DNA of 64,000 nt from Caulobacter sp. (GCA_030683005.1 JAUXMY010000012.1:25056-89055); one strand, 5' to 3'; counted from the stretch's first letter, positions 1 to 9,472 are shown. Numbers and translations: made by a program. Notes: generated by a model from the letters alone, not told the origin.

Positions 1-1
1 G

Positions 2-2374
2 GTCCGCAAGATCACGGCAGAGGAGCAGGCGCGCTGGAAGGCGATCGGTCTGGAGACCATCCAGGTCGACTACACCTTTGACAGCAGCGAGTTCATCGAG
101 CGCAGCCTGACCATCCTGGAGAGCGGGCTGATCATCGCGACGATCCTGGTGATGATCATCATCGTCGCCAGCCTGGGCGTGCGTCAGGGCCTGATGGTCG
201 GCATGTCGATCCCGATCTGCTTCATGATCGGATTCCTGCTGCTCAAGGCGTTCGGGCTGACGCTGAACCAGATGGTGATGTTCGGCCTGGTGCTGGCCGT
301 CGGGATTCTGGTCGACGGTGGCATCGTCGTGGTCGAGTACGCCGACCGGAAGATGGCCGAGGGCATGGATCGGCAGAAGGCCTTCGCCGCCGCCGGCAAG
401 CGCATGTTCTGGCCGGTGGTGAACGGCACCCTGACGACGCTCTGCGCCTTCATCCCGTTCCTGTTCTGGAACTCGATCCCCGGGAAGTTCATGAGCTTCC
501 TGCCGATCACCCTCATGATGGTGCTCAGCGCCTCGATCTTCGTGGCGCTGATCTTCACACCGGCGCTCGGCTCGGTGTTCGGCCGCAAGGCCGGCGTTGA
601 CGAGGAGCATCTGGCCGAGATCGAGAAGTCCGAACGGGGCGACCCGCGCGAGATGAATGGCTTCATGGGCTGGTACGCCCGCTCCCTGTGGGCGGCGGGA
701 CATCACCCGATCCGCGTCACCGTGGGCGCGCTGGTCATCATCATCGCGATCATCTTCGGCTTCGGATCCAAGCAGCACCGCACAGAATTCTTCCTCGACC
801 AGGATCCCGAATTCGTCACCGTCTGGGTCAAGGCGCGGGGCAACCTGGCCGCCCCGGCCGCCGACCTGCTGGTCCAGCGCGTCGAGGAACGCCTGCAGGG
901 CGTCAAGGGCATCGACAGCATCTATGTCAGCTCCGGCCGCTTCACCGGCGGCGGCGGTTTCAACTCCCCGCCCAGCGACTCCGTCGGCCGCATCTCCGTC
1001 GACTTCCTCGACTTCGAGGAACGCAAGGACCTGGGCCTGCGCGGCAAGGACATCGAAGCGGAGATCCGCAAGCGCGTCGCCGACGTTCCCGGCGTCCTGG
1101 TCGAGGTGCGCCTGCCGCAGAACGGCCCGCCCCAGGGCAAGGACATCCAGGTCGAACTGCGCGGATCCAGTCCGGACGCGCTCGAGGCGGCGGCCGACAT
1201 GATCCGGGCCCGCATGGCCGGCGATTCGCAGTTGATCGAACTCGAAGACAATCGCGCTTCCCCGGGCATCGAGTGGAACGTCAGCGTCGACCGGGAGGCC
1301 GCCGGCCGCTACGGCGTCGACGTGCTCACCGTCGGGCAGGCGATCCAGTTCGTGACCGACGGCGTGCTGGTGGGTCGCTTCCGTCCCGACGACGCCGAGG
1401 ACGAGCTCGACATCCGCCTGCGCTTCACGCCGGAAAGCCGCAACCTCGCCGCCTTCCAGAACCTGAAGATCAGCACGCCCATGGGTGCCGTGCCGGCCAG
1501 CTATCTGATCAAGCAGACGCCTGGCCAGCAGGTCACCGCGATCCAGCGTCGCGACGGGCAGCGTCTGGTGGTCATCCAGGCCAACGCCGCCCCGGGCGTT
1601 GCCGCAAACCTGAAGATCACCGAGATGCGGCAGTGGCTGGAGAAGGCCCCGCTCGACGCGTCGGTCCGCTGGAAATTCACCGGCGCCGACGAGGAAGGCG
1701 CGGAGGCGGCGGTCTTCTTCATGACCGCCATGGCCGCCGCCCTGTTCATGATGGGCATTATCCTGCTGTGGCAGTTCAACAGCTTCTACGGGATCTTCGT
1801 GACCCTCTCGGCCGTGATCCTGTCGACCGTCGGCGTGCTGCTGGGGATCGTCGTCAACCTGCTCGGCACCTTCGAGTACATATCGGTGCTGATGGTGGGG
1901 ACCGGGATCGTCGCGCTGGCCGGGGTCGTGGTCGGCCACAACATCGTGCTGGTCGACACCTTCTACCAGCTGCGGCGACAGGGTTATGCAGCCGACGAGG
2001 CCGCCATGCGCGCCGCTGTCCAGCGCTTCCGGCCGGTCATGCTGACCACGGTGGTGACGGTCATCGGCCTGCTGCCGCTCATGTTCCAGCTGCACCCCAA
2101 CTTCCGCGGGGCGCACATGGAGTACAAGGCGCCGGGCTCGGAATGGTGGGTGCAACTGTCGGGCTCGGTGGTCTGGGGCCTCAGCTTCGCGACCGTACTG
2201 ACGCTGTTCATCACCCCGGCCGCGTTGGCCGCGCCCGGCACCCTCGCCCGCCGGTTTGGCAACATCTACGCCCTGCTCCGCCACGGTCAGCGCTGGGAGG
2301 ACCGCCGCCGCCACGGCGACGCGGTGCGCCGGACAGACGACGTGGACGCGCCGCTGCCGAGGGCGGCGGAGTAA
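2..2374 (+). CDS. RND-family efflux transporter, C-terminal 790 residues (5' end outside window)
   Basis: Inner-membrane proton-driven resistance-nodulation-division pump subunit of the AcrB/HAE1 superfamily, which exports small molecules with a periplasmic adaptor and an outer-membrane channel. The frame is open from base 2, so the N-terminus lies upstream of the window. The visible part begins just before the central membrane segments of the first repeat, continues through a large periplasmic loop (roughly visible residues 250-550), and ends with the second membrane repeat. The proton-relay helix, which reads LVDDAIVVVE in AcrB-like pumps, is LVDGGIVVVEY here, so only one of the two aspartates is kept. 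The second-repeat counterpart reads GVVVGHNIVLVDTF. Family membership is firm. The substrate is unknown, and the altered aspartate pair makes it a divergent member. No adaptor gene lies downstream. Confidence 0.9.
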   Translation, partial: VRKITAEEQARWKAIGLETIQVDYTFDSSEFIERSLTILESGLIIATILVMIIIVASLGVRQGLMVGMSIPICFMIGFLLLKAFGLTLNQMVMFGLVLAVGILVDGGIVVVEYADRKMAEGMDRQKAFAAAGKRMFWPVVNGTLTTLCAFIPFLFWNSIPGKFMSFLPITLMMVLSASIFVALIFTPALGSVFGRKAGVDEEHLAEIEKSERGDPREMNGFMGWYARSLWAAGHHPIRVTVGALVIIIAIIFGFGSKQHRTEFFLDQDPEFVTVWVKARGNLAAPAADLLVQRVEERLQGVKGIDSIYVSSGRFTGGGGFNSPPSDSVGRISVDFLDFEERKDLGLRGKDIEAEIRKRVADVPGVLVEVRLPQNGPPQGKDIQVELRGSSPDALEAAADMIRARMAGDSQLIELEDNRASPGIEWNVSVDREAAGRYGVDVLTVGQAIQFVTDGVLVGRFRPDDAEDELDIRLRFTPESRNLAAFQNLKISTPMGAVPASYLIKQTPGQQVTAIQRRDGQRLVVIQANAAPGVAANLKITEMRQWLEKAPLDASVRWKFTGADEEGAEAAVFFMTAMAAALFMMGIILLWQFNSFYGIFVTLSAVILSTVGVLLGIVVNLLGTFEYISVLMVGTGIVALAGVVVGHNIVLVDTFYQLRRQGYAADEAAMRAAVQRFRPVMLTTVVTVIGLLPLMFQLHPNFRGAHMEYKAPGSEWWVQLSGSVVWGLSFATVLTLFITPAALAAPGTLARRFGNIYALLRHGQRWEDRRRHGDAVRRTDDVDAPLPRAAE

Positions 2375-2381
2375 GTCGCTC

Positions 2382-2458
2382 GGGGACATGCACTTCAGTG
2401 CGTGTCCCCCGCCGCTTCAAGCCGCCGGGACAGGGCCGAAGACGGGACTTGTCCCCGG
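2382..2458. repeat. Composite palindromic repeat, copy A (type 1 + type 2 hairpins)
   Basis: Two adjacent hairpins lie between convergent genes, starting 8 bases after the RND stop and ending just before the ABC transporter stop. Type 1 (2382-2409, 28 bp) has arms GGGGACATGCAC and GTGCGTGTCCCC around a TTCA loop. After a 15-base linker, type 2 (2425-2456, 32 bp) runs from CCGGGACA to TGTCCCC with core GCCGAAGACGG. The same pair occurs in inverted order and orientation at 27346-27425, and a single related hairpin lies at 16883-16910. Neither strand has a T-run, so it is not a classical intrinsic terminator. Confidence 0.8.
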
Positions 2459-2460
2459 CC

Positions 2461-4296
2461 CTACTTCCCCCGCGTCTGCCGCCGCCACAGCGCAGCATAC
2501 TCGCCGCCGGCGGCCAGCAGGTCGGCGTGCGCTCCGCGCTCGACGATGCGGCCCTTTTTCAGCACCAGGATCTCGTCGGCGTCGACGATGGTCGACAGCC
2601 GGTGGGCGACGACCAGGGTCGTGCGGCCCCGGCGCGCCTTACGCAGGGTCTGCTGGATCGCCGCCTCGGTGCGGGAGTCCAGCGCGCTGGTCGCCTCGTC
2701 GAGGATAAGCACCCGGGGGTCTGCCAGCAACGCACGGGCAAGACCAACTCGCTGACGCTCGCCGCCCGACAGCTTCAGGCCGCGCTCGCCGACCTTGGTC
2801 GCCAGCCCCTCCGGCAGCGAGCCGATGAAGCCCGACAGTTCCGCCGCCTCGGCCGCGGCGGCCACCTCGGCGGGAGAGGCGCCCGGGCGGCCGAAGGCGA
2901 TGTTGGCCTCAAGGGTGTCGTTGAACAGCGCCACGTCCTGCGGCACCAGGGCCACTGCCCCGCGCAGGGCGGCCATCTTCAGGTCGCGCAGGTCGACGCC
3001 GTCGATGGTCACCCGCCCCGCCTGCGGATCGATCATCCGCATGGCCAGCCGCACCATCGTGGTCTTGCCGGCGCCGGACGGCCCGACCAGCGCGACGGTC
3101 GTGCCGGGCGCGGCGAGGAAGCTGACCTCGGCCAGTCCCTCGGTCCGGGCGTCATGGCGATAGCTGACGCCCTCGAAGGCCACCGCGCCGCCCGCCCCCT
3201 CGGCGGCCGGCGGCAGGGCCACGGCGCCGGGCTTCTCGGCCACGTCCGGCGATTGCCGGCGCAGGTCCAACATGGCCTCCATGTCGATGAACGACTGGCG
3301 GATTTCGCGATAGGCGAAGCCCAGAATGTTCAACGGCCCATAGAGGTTGATAAGGATCAGGATGGCGGCGGTGACGTCGCCCGGGCCCAGCCGTCCGGCC
3401 GCAGCCTCGAACCCGGCCATCACCGCCATGACCGCCAGGCCGACGCTCATGATCGCCGACTGGCCGACGTTGAGCAGGGTCAGGCTGTTGGTCGCCGTGA
3501 CCTGGGCCTGGCCGTACAGCGCCAGCGCCCTGGCATAGTCGTCGACGGCCCGGGCCTCGGCGCCGAACGCCTTGACCGTCTCGTAGTTGATCAGGGCGTC
3601 GACCGCGCGGCCGGCGGCTTCGGAGTCTGCCTCGTTCAGCGCCCGGCGGTGGGCGATCCGCCAGTCGGAGATGACGAAGGTGACGACCACATAGACCAGC
3701 ACGGTGACCACGGCGGTCAGGGCGAAGCGCCAATCATAGGCCGCGCCCAGCACGGCGGCGGCGATGACCAGCTCGATCAGGGTCGGTCCCAGATTGAACA
3801 CCAGCGCCCGCAGCAGGAAATCCATCGACCGCGCGCCCCGGTCGATGACACGCGACAGCGAGCCGGTGCGTTTGGTCTGGTGGTAGTCGATCGACAGCGA
3901 CAGGGCGTGGGCGAAGGTCTCGGCGGCGGCGCGCGCCTGGGCGGCCTGGGCCACCGGCGTGAAGATGGCGTCCCGCAGCTGCGGCGCCGCCGCCGAGAGC
4001 AGGCGGATGCCGGCCCAGCCGAGGGCCAGGCCGGCGAAGGCGGCGCCGACCTGCACGGCGGCGTCCTGCCCGGCCGCCAGGCGGTTGACGGCGGCCCCCA
4101 GCAGCAGCGGCGCCAGCACGCCGGCGACCTTCCCCGCCAGCGTCAGGCTCAGGGACGTGGTCAGCCGCCAGCGCAGCCCCGGCGCCTTCGAACGCAGCAC
4201 CAGCCCGATCAGGTCGGCCAGGGCGGTGAAGGGCTTCACGCGGGTCGTGGGTTCGGGCGAGGGCGGACGGGCCTCGCGGACGGCGAAGGCCCGCAT
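2461..4296 (-). CDS. ABC transporter, fused permease/ATPase, Atm1/ABCB7-type
   Basis: A half-size ABC exporter of 611 residues with an N-terminal six-helix transmembrane domain and a C-terminal ATPase. The ATPase shows Walker A GPSGAGKT (near residue 400), signature LSGGERQR (near 510) and Walker B VLILDEAT (near 528). The pattern and the TMD motif QTKRTGSLSRVIDRG resemble the Atm1/ABCB7 group, which exports glutathione-linked sulfur or metal compounds in mitochondria and bacteria. The physiological substrate here is not determined. The start at 4296 is chosen because its ATG shares one base with the stop of the upstream lipoprotein gene (TGATG), which implies translational coupling; the frame stays open further upstream, but that stretch lies under the lipoprotein gene. 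Confidence 0.9.
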   Translation of the reverse strand: MRAFAVREARPPSPEPTTRVKPFTALADLIGLVLRSKAPGLRWRLTTSLSLTLAGKVAGVLAPLLLGAAVNRLAAGQDAAVQVGAAFAGLALGWAGIRLLSAAAPQLRDAIFTPVAQAAQARAAAETFAHALSLSIDYHQTKRTGSLSRVIDRGARSMDFLLRALVFNLGPTLIELVIAAAVLGAAYDWRFALTAVVTVLVYVVVTFVISDWRIAHRRALNEADSEAAGRAVDALINYETVKAFGAEARAVDDYARALALYGQAQVTATNSLTLLNVGQSAIMSVGLAVMAVMAGFEAAAGRLGPGDVTAAILILINLYGPLNILGFAYREIRQSFIDMEAMLDLRRQSPDVAEKPGAVALPPAAEGAGGAVAFEGVSYRHDARTEGLAEVSFLAAPGTTVALVGPSGAGKTTMVRLAMRMIDPQAGRVTIDGVDLRDLKMAALRGAVALVPQDVALFNDTLEANIAFGRPGASPAEVAAAAEAAELSGFIGSLPEGLATKVGERGLKLSGGERQRVGLARALLADPRVLILDEATSALDSRTEAAIQQTLRKARRGRTTLVVAHRLSTIVDADEILVLKKGRIVERGAHADLLAAGGEYAALWRRQTRGK

Positions 4297-5090
4297 CAGC
4301 CGCGCCGGTCGGTCAGCAGGGTCGTCTGCACGCCCCCGCCGGGGGTGCGCCAGTCGATCCGCCAGTTCCCGCCGACAGGCGTGGCGCGGAAGACCGCCTC
4401 GCCGAGCGGATCGGCGCGGCGGGTGGCGACGGTGACGGCGTCCTCGCCCCCCTCGCCGGCCACCTCGAACTCGTGCTCGCCCTGCGGCAACGGTCGCATG
4501 AGAACGAGCGCGAAGCGTCCCGCCTCCGAGACCGTGACTGTGCCCCCGGCGTTGCGGTCGATACGCAGGCCCAGGTCCGCGCCGGCCGTGCCGACGCCGG
4601 ACACCACCGCCCCGCCGTCGCCGTCGAAGTCGATGGCCAGAATACGCGGCCGGCGCGAGGCGGTCGCCAGCACCCTGGCCCCGCCGCCCGAGCGCAACTC
4701 CGCTGCCCGGCCGTCCGGCGTCAGCACCAGATAGCCCTCGGCGTTCACCTTGCGCTGCCCGTCGAGCATGAACAGGCCATAGAGCGCCACGGCGTCCGGC
4801 GTGGGCGCCACGACGCTCCAGCGCCCCTGGTCGTCGGCGGCCGTCGACAGGGTCTCGCCCGTCGGCGTGCCCAGCATGACCCTGGCGCCGGCCACGGCCT
4901 GGCCTGAGAGCCGCATGCCCCCGGCCGCCGCGACCGCCTCTGTCACGGCCGGAGCGGCCAGGTAGCGAGTCTCGGCCACCGGCGCGGCCTTGGGCTGGGC
5001 GGCCTTCCACGGCGGCTGCCGGCTTTCGCCGCAGGCCGAGAGCAACAGGGCCGGGACAAGCCCCGACAAGGCGACCGCGCGAAACGACAC
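4296..5090 (-). CDS. Predicted lipoprotein of unknown function
   Basis: A 264-residue protein not recognised as a named family. It begins with a short signal peptide ending in a lipobox (LLLSAC, with a Gly-Glu after the Cys), so it should be lipid-anchored in the periplasm. The rest is rich in Gly, Val and Asp with beta-strand character and a stretch (SGQAVAGARVMLGTPTGE) reminiscent of Ig-like or carboxypeptidase-regulatory-like modules. The GTG at 5090 is preferred because it places the signal peptide correctly and is preceded by GGAAGG about 12 bases upstream; an in-frame ATG upstream would add a long charged leader. Coupled by a one-base overlap to the ABC exporter, so the two probably act together. 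It is divergent from the LOG gene. Confidence 0.7.
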   Translation of the reverse strand: MSFRAVALSGLVPALLLSACGESRQPPWKAAQPKAAPVAETRYLAAPAVTEAVAAAGGMRLSGQAVAGARVMLGTPTGETLSTAADDQGRWSVVAPTPDAVALYGLFMLDGQRKVNAEGYLVLTPDGRAAELRSGGGARVLATASRRPRILAIDFDGDGGAVVSGVGTAGADLGLRIDRNAGGTVTVSEAGRFALVLMRPLPQGEHEFEVAGEGGEDAVTVATRRADPLGEAVFRATPVGGNWRIDWRTPGGGVQTTLLTDRRG

Positions 5091-5143
5091 GACTCTTGAA
5101 ACCCTTCCGTCAAAATCCGATGATGAACACATCGTACTGCCAC

Positions 5144-5168
5144 GGCGCGCCCGCAAGCGCGCCTTTTT
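5144..5168 (+). terminator. Intrinsic-terminator-like hairpin in the leader of the LOG gene
   Basis: A perfect 7-bp GC stem (GGCGCGC / GCGCGCC, loop CCGCAA) is followed directly by TTTTT on the plus strand. It ends 22 bases before the ATG of the LOG-family gene and lies inside the divergent intergenic region, so it would stop plus-strand transcripts before that gene or act as an attenuator. Confidence 0.5.
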
Positions 5169-5190
5169 CATCCCCGGAGATCGCCAGGAC

Positions 5191-5799
5191 ATGACCAACC
5201 CGCCCGGACGCCTGGATTCGGTCTGCGTCTACTGCGGTTCGTCCAACGACGCCGACCCCGCCTTCCTGCAGGCGGCGTATGACATCGGCGGCGACATCGC
5301 CCGCGCCGGCCTCAAGTTCGTCTACGGCGGCGGCGGCGTCGGCCTTATGGGGGCCTCGGCCCGGGGGGCCCATGACGCCAGGGGCAAGGTGCTGGGAATC
5401 ATCCCCGAGTTCCTGAAGGGACGCGAGCAGCCGTTCGACGACGTAGAGACCATCGTCGTGCAGTCGATGCACGAGCGGAAGATGATGCTGTTCGAGGAAT
5501 CGGACGGCTTCATCGTCCTGCCCGGCGGTATCGGCACGCTGGAGGAGATCGTCGAGCTGCTCTCCTGGCAGCGGCTGGGCCTGCACGACAAGCCGGTGAT
5601 CTTCTACAACCCGCGCGGCTTCTGGGACGCGCTGTTCGAGATGTTTGACCACACGATCCGCGAGAAGCTGTCGCCGCCCGACTTCGCCAACGCCTGGCGG
5701 TCGGTCGAACGGCCGGAGGACGTCGTTCCGGCGCTGCGGTCCATGGCGGTCGAGCGCGACGCCGACGCGGTGCATCCGGACACAGGGCGGCTGACCTAA
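5191..5799 (+). CDS. LOG family protein (putative cytokinin riboside 5'-monophosphate phosphoribohydrolase)
   Basis: A 202-residue Rossmann-fold protein of the TIGR00730/LOG family, annotated as hydrolysing nucleoside 5'-monophosphates such as AMP or cytokinin nucleotides to base and ribose phosphate. Both signature motifs are present: GGGGVGLMG near residue 46 and PGGIGTLEE near residue 110. The length is typical for the family. The start ATG at 5191 follows a GGAGATCGCCAGGAC leader. In bacteria the true substrate is usually uncertain. The gene stands alone, divergent from the lipoprotein/ABC pair and convergent with glpK. Confidence 0.9.
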   Translation: MTNPPGRLDSVCVYCGSSNDADPAFLQAAYDIGGDIARAGLKFVYGGGGVGLMGASARGAHDARGKVLGIIPEFLKGREQPFDDVETIVVQSMHERKMMLFEESDGFIVLPGGIGTLEEIVELLSWQRLGLHDKPVIFYNPRGFWDALFEMFDHTIREKLSPPDFANAWRSVERPEDVVPALRSMAVERDADAVHPDTGRLT

Positions 5800-5848
5800 G
5801 GCCGGCCGCCACCTCCTCGCCCGCCGGACAGCACGGCGGCGAGTTGCC

Positions 5849-7339
5849 CTACCCCCGCACCCTCGGCACCGCGTCGAGCCAGCGGGCGTAGGCGGTTTCG
5901 CGCTCGTGGCCGGCCGCGACCGGCGTCAGGGACTCCGCGTCCGGCCGGGCCGAGGCCGCCTCTTCCGGGGAGCTGAAGATCCCGGCGCCCAGACCGGCGA
6001 ACAGCGCCGCGCCAAGGGCCGTGGTCTCGTGGTAGCTGGCCCGCTGCACCGGCAAGCCGGTCAGGTCGGCCAGCCGCTGGCTGAACCAGGCGCTTTTCGC
6101 CATCCCGCCGTCGATGCGCAGTTCGGCCCCGTCGTGGAAGGCGTGCGGCGCGTCGGCGCGCATGGCCTCGATAAGATCGCGGGTCTGCAGCGCACAGGCA
6201 TCGAACGTCGCCGCCGCGATCTCGGCCCTGCCGCTGTCGCGGGTCAGGCCGAAGATGCCGCCCCGGGCGTCGGGGTCCCACCAGGGCGCGCCAAGGCCGG
6301 TGAAGGCCGGCACCAGCACCACGCCGTGGTCTGGCTTCGCCGTGCGGGCCAGCGCCTCGGCCCCCTGCGGCCCGCCGGCCAGGCCCAGCTCCTCGCCCAG
6401 CCACTGGATCGCCGCCCCGGCCACGAAGATCGAACCCTCCAGAGCGTAGGTGGTCTTGCCCCCCAGACGCGCCGCCACCGTGGTCAGCAGGCGCGAGCGG
6501 CTGATCGACTTCTTCGTTCCGGTGTTGAGCAGCATGAAACAGCCGGTGCCGTAGGTGGCCTTCATCTCGCCCGGCCGCACGCAGCCCTGGCCCATCAGCG
6601 CCGCCTGCTGGTCGCCGGCCACGCCCCGGATGGGCACGGGACGGCCGAGGATCCCCGCGTCGGTCTCGCCGTAGTCCCCGGCGCAATCGAGCACGGTCGG
6701 CAGCATCGCGGCCGGCACGTCGAACAGCTCCAGCATCTCGTCGGACCACTCCTGGCGGCCGATGTCGAACAGCAGGGTGCGCGAGGCGTTGGTGGCGTCG
6801 GTGGCGTGGACCTTGCCGCCGGTCAGCTTCCAGATCACCCAGCTGTCCATGGTGCCGGCCAGCAGCTCGCCCCGCTCCGCCTTTTGCCGGGCGCCCGGCG
6901 TCTCGCGCAGCAGCCAGGCGATCTTGGTGGCGGAGAAGTAGGGATCCAGCAGCAGGCCGGTGATCTCGGTCACCCGCTCCTCGCGACCGGCCTTCTTCAT
7001 CCGCTCGCAGTCGTCGGCCGTGCGCCGGTCCTGCCAGACGATCGCCGGCGCGATGGGTCGGCCTGTGGCCTTGTCCCAGACCACCACCGTCTCGCGCTGG
7101 TTGGTGACGCCGATGGCGACCACGTCGGCGGAGCGGCCGCTCTTCTCGACCGCTTCGCGGAGCACGGCGGCGGCGGCGTTCCAGATCTCGTCCGCGTCGT
7201 GCTCGACCCAGCCGTCGGCGGGATAGCCCTGCCGCAGAGGCCGTCCGGCCTCGGCGAGGGCCTGGCCCTTTGTGTCGAACAGGATGGCCCGGGTGCTGGT
7301 CGTCCCCTGGTCAAGCGCCACGATCACCGGATCGCCCAT
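5849..7339 (-). CDS. glpK: Glycerol kinase
   Basis: Cytosolic FGGY-family kinase that converts glycerol and ATP to sn-glycerol 3-phosphate. The 496-residue length matches the family. The N-terminal phosphate-binding motif DQGTTSTRAILFD and the C-terminal FGGY motif region (ELRIDGGMAKSAWFSQ) are both present, as are conserved stretches such as VAIGVTNQRET and GDQQAALMGQ. The ATG at 7339 directly precedes MGDPVIVALDQGTT. No glpF or glpD lies beside it, so it is a stand-alone kinase here. The upstream intergenic region is shared with the divergent DUF2336 gene and holds a CtrA-like sequence. Confidence 0.96.
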   Translation of the reverse strand: MGDPVIVALDQGTTSTRAILFDTKGQALAEAGRPLRQGYPADGWVEHDADEIWNAAAAVLREAVEKSGRSADVVAIGVTNQRETVVVWDKATGRPIAPAIVWQDRRTADDCERMKKAGREERVTEITGLLLDPYFSATKIAWLLRETPGARQKAERGELLAGTMDSWVIWKLTGGKVHATDATNASRTLLFDIGRQEWSDEMLELFDVPAAMLPTVLDCAGDYGETDAGILGRPVPIRGVAGDQQAALMGQGCVRPGEMKATYGTGCFMLLNTGTKKSISRSRLLTTVAARLGGKTTYALEGSIFVAGAAIQWLGEELGLAGGPQGAEALARTAKPDHGVVLVPAFTGLGAPWWDPDARGGIFGLTRDSGRAEIAAATFDACALQTRDLIEAMRADAPHAFHDGAELRIDGGMAKSAWFSQRLADLTGLPVQRASYHETTALGAALFAGLGAGIFSSPEEAASARPDAESLTPVAAGHERETAYARWLDAVPRVRG

Positions 7340-7361
7340 GCGTTTCGACTCCCCACTGTGC

Positions 7362-7376
7362 TTAGGTCTGGTTTAA
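7362..7376. promoter_or_regulatory. CtrA-like box, one mismatch (TTAG-N7-TTAA)
   Basis: The sequence TTAG, seven bases, TTAA lies in the divergent region between glpK (start 7339) and the first DUF2336 gene. The CtrA consensus in Caulobacterales is TTAA-N7-TTAA, so one base differs. Binding is inferred, not shown. Confidence 0.35.
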
Positions 7377-7441
7377 GCATGTTTTCACGGGGATGGCGCA
7401 GGCTGATGCTGCGCCCTATCCGGGGAAGCCGGGGACGTTCC

Positions 7442-8554
7442 GTGACCACCGCAATCGATCCTCACAGCCTGCTGATGCTCGCCCGGAGCCGCCACCCGGC
7501 CGATCGCGAGCGGCTGCTCGAGGACATGGTCGACTACTGCGGCCAGGCCGAGCTGGACGATCTGAACGCCCCGGCCATGCGGGAGATGATCGGCTCGCTG
7601 TTCATGACCCTGGTCGCCGAGGCCGAGCGGGACATCCGTCGCCGCCTGGCCGAGAAGATCGCCCCCGCGCCCTGGGCGCCCCAGGCGCTGATCAATGTGC
7701 TGGCGCTGGACGATATCGAGATCGCCGCGCCGGTGATCTCCGCCAGCCCGGTGCTGCAGGACCACGACCTGATCCGGCTGCTGGTCGAATCGACGCTGGA
7801 CCATCAGATCGCCATCGCCCGCCGGGGCCGGCTGAGCTCGCCGGTGATCGAGGCCATCCTCAAGCAGGAGGAGCCGGCGGTGCTGACCGCCCTGGCCGGC
7901 AACGACACCGCTGACATCTCGCGCTCGGCGATGGAGAAGCTGGTCGACCATTCACGCCGGGTGGCCGCCATGCGCTCGCCGCTGGCCCGCCATCCGCGCC
8001 TGTCCTCGGACCTGGCCCAGCGGCTCTATCTGTGGGTCGGCCAGTCGCTGCGCTCGGCGCTGGTCGGCCGCTTCCGCCTCGATCCCGCCGCCCTCGACGC
8101 CGAGCTGGCCCTGGCGGTGCGCGAGGCCCACGCCGCGGTCGACGGCATGCCACCGATCCAGACGCGCCAGGAGGCCGAGCGCGAATCCATGGAGGCCCGG
8201 CTGGTCGAGAAGCTGGCCGAGGGCGGCCAGCTGAAGCCCAGCTACCTGCTGCGCGCGCTGCGGGAGCGTCGCCTCAGCCTGTTCGTGGCCGCCATCGCCC
8301 GCCTCGGCTGCTTCGAGCCTGACCACATTCGCCGGGCCATCAACAGCGAGCATCCCGAGCTGCTGGCCCTGGCCTGCGCCGCCATCGGCGTCGACCGCGG
8401 CGCCTTCCCGACCATCCTGGAGGCCGTCCGCGAGCTCAACAACGGCCGGCCCGGCGGCGGCGACGAGGGAATTCGACGGGCCGGCGGCGCTTTTGGCCAC
8501 TTCAAGGCCGATATCGCTGGCATGGCGTTCCGTCAGGCCGTCAAATCGGTCTGA
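7442..8554 (+). CDS. DUF2336 domain protein (first of two in the window)
   Basis: A mostly alpha-helical protein of about 370 residues belonging to DUF2336, a family restricted largely to Alphaproteobacteria and of unknown function. It is built of HEAT-like helical repeats: repeated patterns such as [18 protein letters not shown] and [17 protein letters not shown] occur in register. The start is uncertain. The GTG at 7442 ([11 protein letters not shown]) is used because it places the family's first helix at the N-terminus; ATGs at 7379 and 7406 are in frame but have no better ribosome-binding site. Its stop shares one base with the ATG of nadK (TGATG), so the two are translationally coupled. 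A second DUF2336 gene lies at 10786-11925. Confidence 0.82.
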   Translation: MTTAIDPHSLLMLARSRHPADRERLLEDMVDYCGQAELDDLNAPAMREMIGSLFMTLVAEAERDIRRRLAEKIAPAPWAPQALINVLALDDIEIAAPVISASPVLQDHDLIRLLVESTLDHQIAIARRGRLSSPVIEAILKQEEPAVLTALAGNDTADISRSAMEKLVDHSRRVAAMRSPLARHPRLSSDLAQRLYLWVGQSLRSALVGRFRLDPAALDAELALAVREAHAAVDGMPPIQTRQEAERESMEARLVEKLAEGGQLKPSYLLRALRERRLSLFVAAIARLGCFEPDHIRRAINSEHPELLALACAAIGVDRGAFPTILEAVRELNNGRPGGGDEGIRRAGGAFGHFKADIAGMAFRQAVKSV

Positions 8555-9333
8555 TGTTCAAAGCCGAACCCTTCACCCGCCGCCTGACCTTCACCGCCAG
8601 CGACCGGCCCGAGGCCCAGCAGGCGCGCGAGCGGCTGGTCGAACGCTATGGCGACGCCGGCGCCGGCGCCCAGATCATCGTGGCGCTGGGCGGCGACGGC
8701 TTCATGCTGGAGACGTTGCACGCCACCCTGGGCGACCAGAAGCCGATCTACGGCATGAACCGTGGCTCGGTCGGCTTTCTGATGAACGAGTACAGCGAGG
8801 ACGGCCTGCTGGAGCGGATCGCCGCGGCCGAGCGGGCGGTGATCCACCCGCTGGCCATGGTCGCGGTCGACAGCAAGCGCCGCAACCACCGCGCCCTCGC
8901 CATCAACGAGGTCTCGCTGCTGCGCCAGACGCGCCAGACCGCCAAGCTGCGCATCTCCATCGACGGCAAGGTGCGGATGACCGAACTGGTCTGCGACGGC
9001 GCCATGGTCGCCACCCCGGCCGGCTCCACGGCCTACAACCTGTCGGCCCACGGCCCGATCATCCCGATCGACGCCAAGGTCCTGGCCCTGACCCCGATCA
9101 GCGCCTTCCGGCCCCGGCGCTGGCGCGGCGCCCTGCTGTCGCACACCGCCCGCGTCACCTTCGAGGTGCTGGAGGCCGACAAGCGGCCGGTCAGCGCCGT
9201 GGCCGACAATGTCGAGGTGCGCGACGTGGTCGAGGTGCATGTCTCCGAAGACCGCTCGATCAGCCTGGCGATGATGTTCGACGCCGGCCGCAGCCTCGAT
9301 GAGCGGGTCCTGACCGAACAGTTCAGCGGCTAG
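8554..9333 (+). CDS. nadK: NAD kinase
   Basis: Cytosolic NAD+ kinase that makes NADP+ from NAD+ and ATP (or polyphosphate). It has 259 residues, the short form typical of Alphaproteobacteria. The diagnostic GGDGFML motif lies at residues 46-52. [15 protein letters not shown] and the glycine-rich [15 protein letters not shown] motif of the family are present. The ATG overlaps the stop of the upstream DUF2336 gene by one base, which fixes the start and suggests co-production of the two proteins. Confidence 0.96.
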   Translation: MFKAEPFTRRLTFTASDRPEAQQARERLVERYGDAGAGAQIIVALGGDGFMLETLHATLGDQKPIYGMNRGSVGFLMNEYSEDGLLERIAAAERAVIHPLAMVAVDSKRRNHRALAINEVSLLRQTRQTAKLRISIDGKVRMTELVCDGAMVATPAGSTAYNLSAHGPIIPIDAKVLALTPISAFRPRRWRGALLSHTARVTFEVLEADKRPVSAVADNVEVRDVVEVHVSEDRSISLAMMFDAGRSLDERVLTEQFSG

Positions 9334-9418
9334 ACGCCAGGGACGCCGGTCCAGACCCACCCGAAAGCGAAGCCTGCTGCGACTTCGGGTCGCAATCCGG
9401 AAAACGGCCGTCTCATTC

Positions 9419-9430
9419 GTTGTTAACAAC
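9419..9430. promoter_or_regulatory. Perfect 12-bp palindrome upstream of the Hpt gene
   Basis: GTTGTTAACAAC is a perfect palindrome 43 bases before the Hpt start codon and just downstream of nadK. It could be an operator or contain CtrA half-sites (GTTAAC). No regulator can be assigned from the sequence. Confidence 0.35.
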
Positions 9431-9472
9431 AGTCCCGGTATCCTGTGGATGTAAACGCCACAGGAGGCGCGC

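Noticed and set aside
688..4734. A 1348-codon open frame on the plus strand antisense to the ABC exporter
   Set aside because: GC-rich DNA keeps antisense frames open; composition is Arg/Pro/Gly-rich with no domain, and a genuine ABC transporter is encoded opposite.
8748..9029. Small antisense frame inside nadK considered as a regulatory gene
   Set aside because: No ribosome-binding site or homology; nadK motifs occupy the opposite strand.
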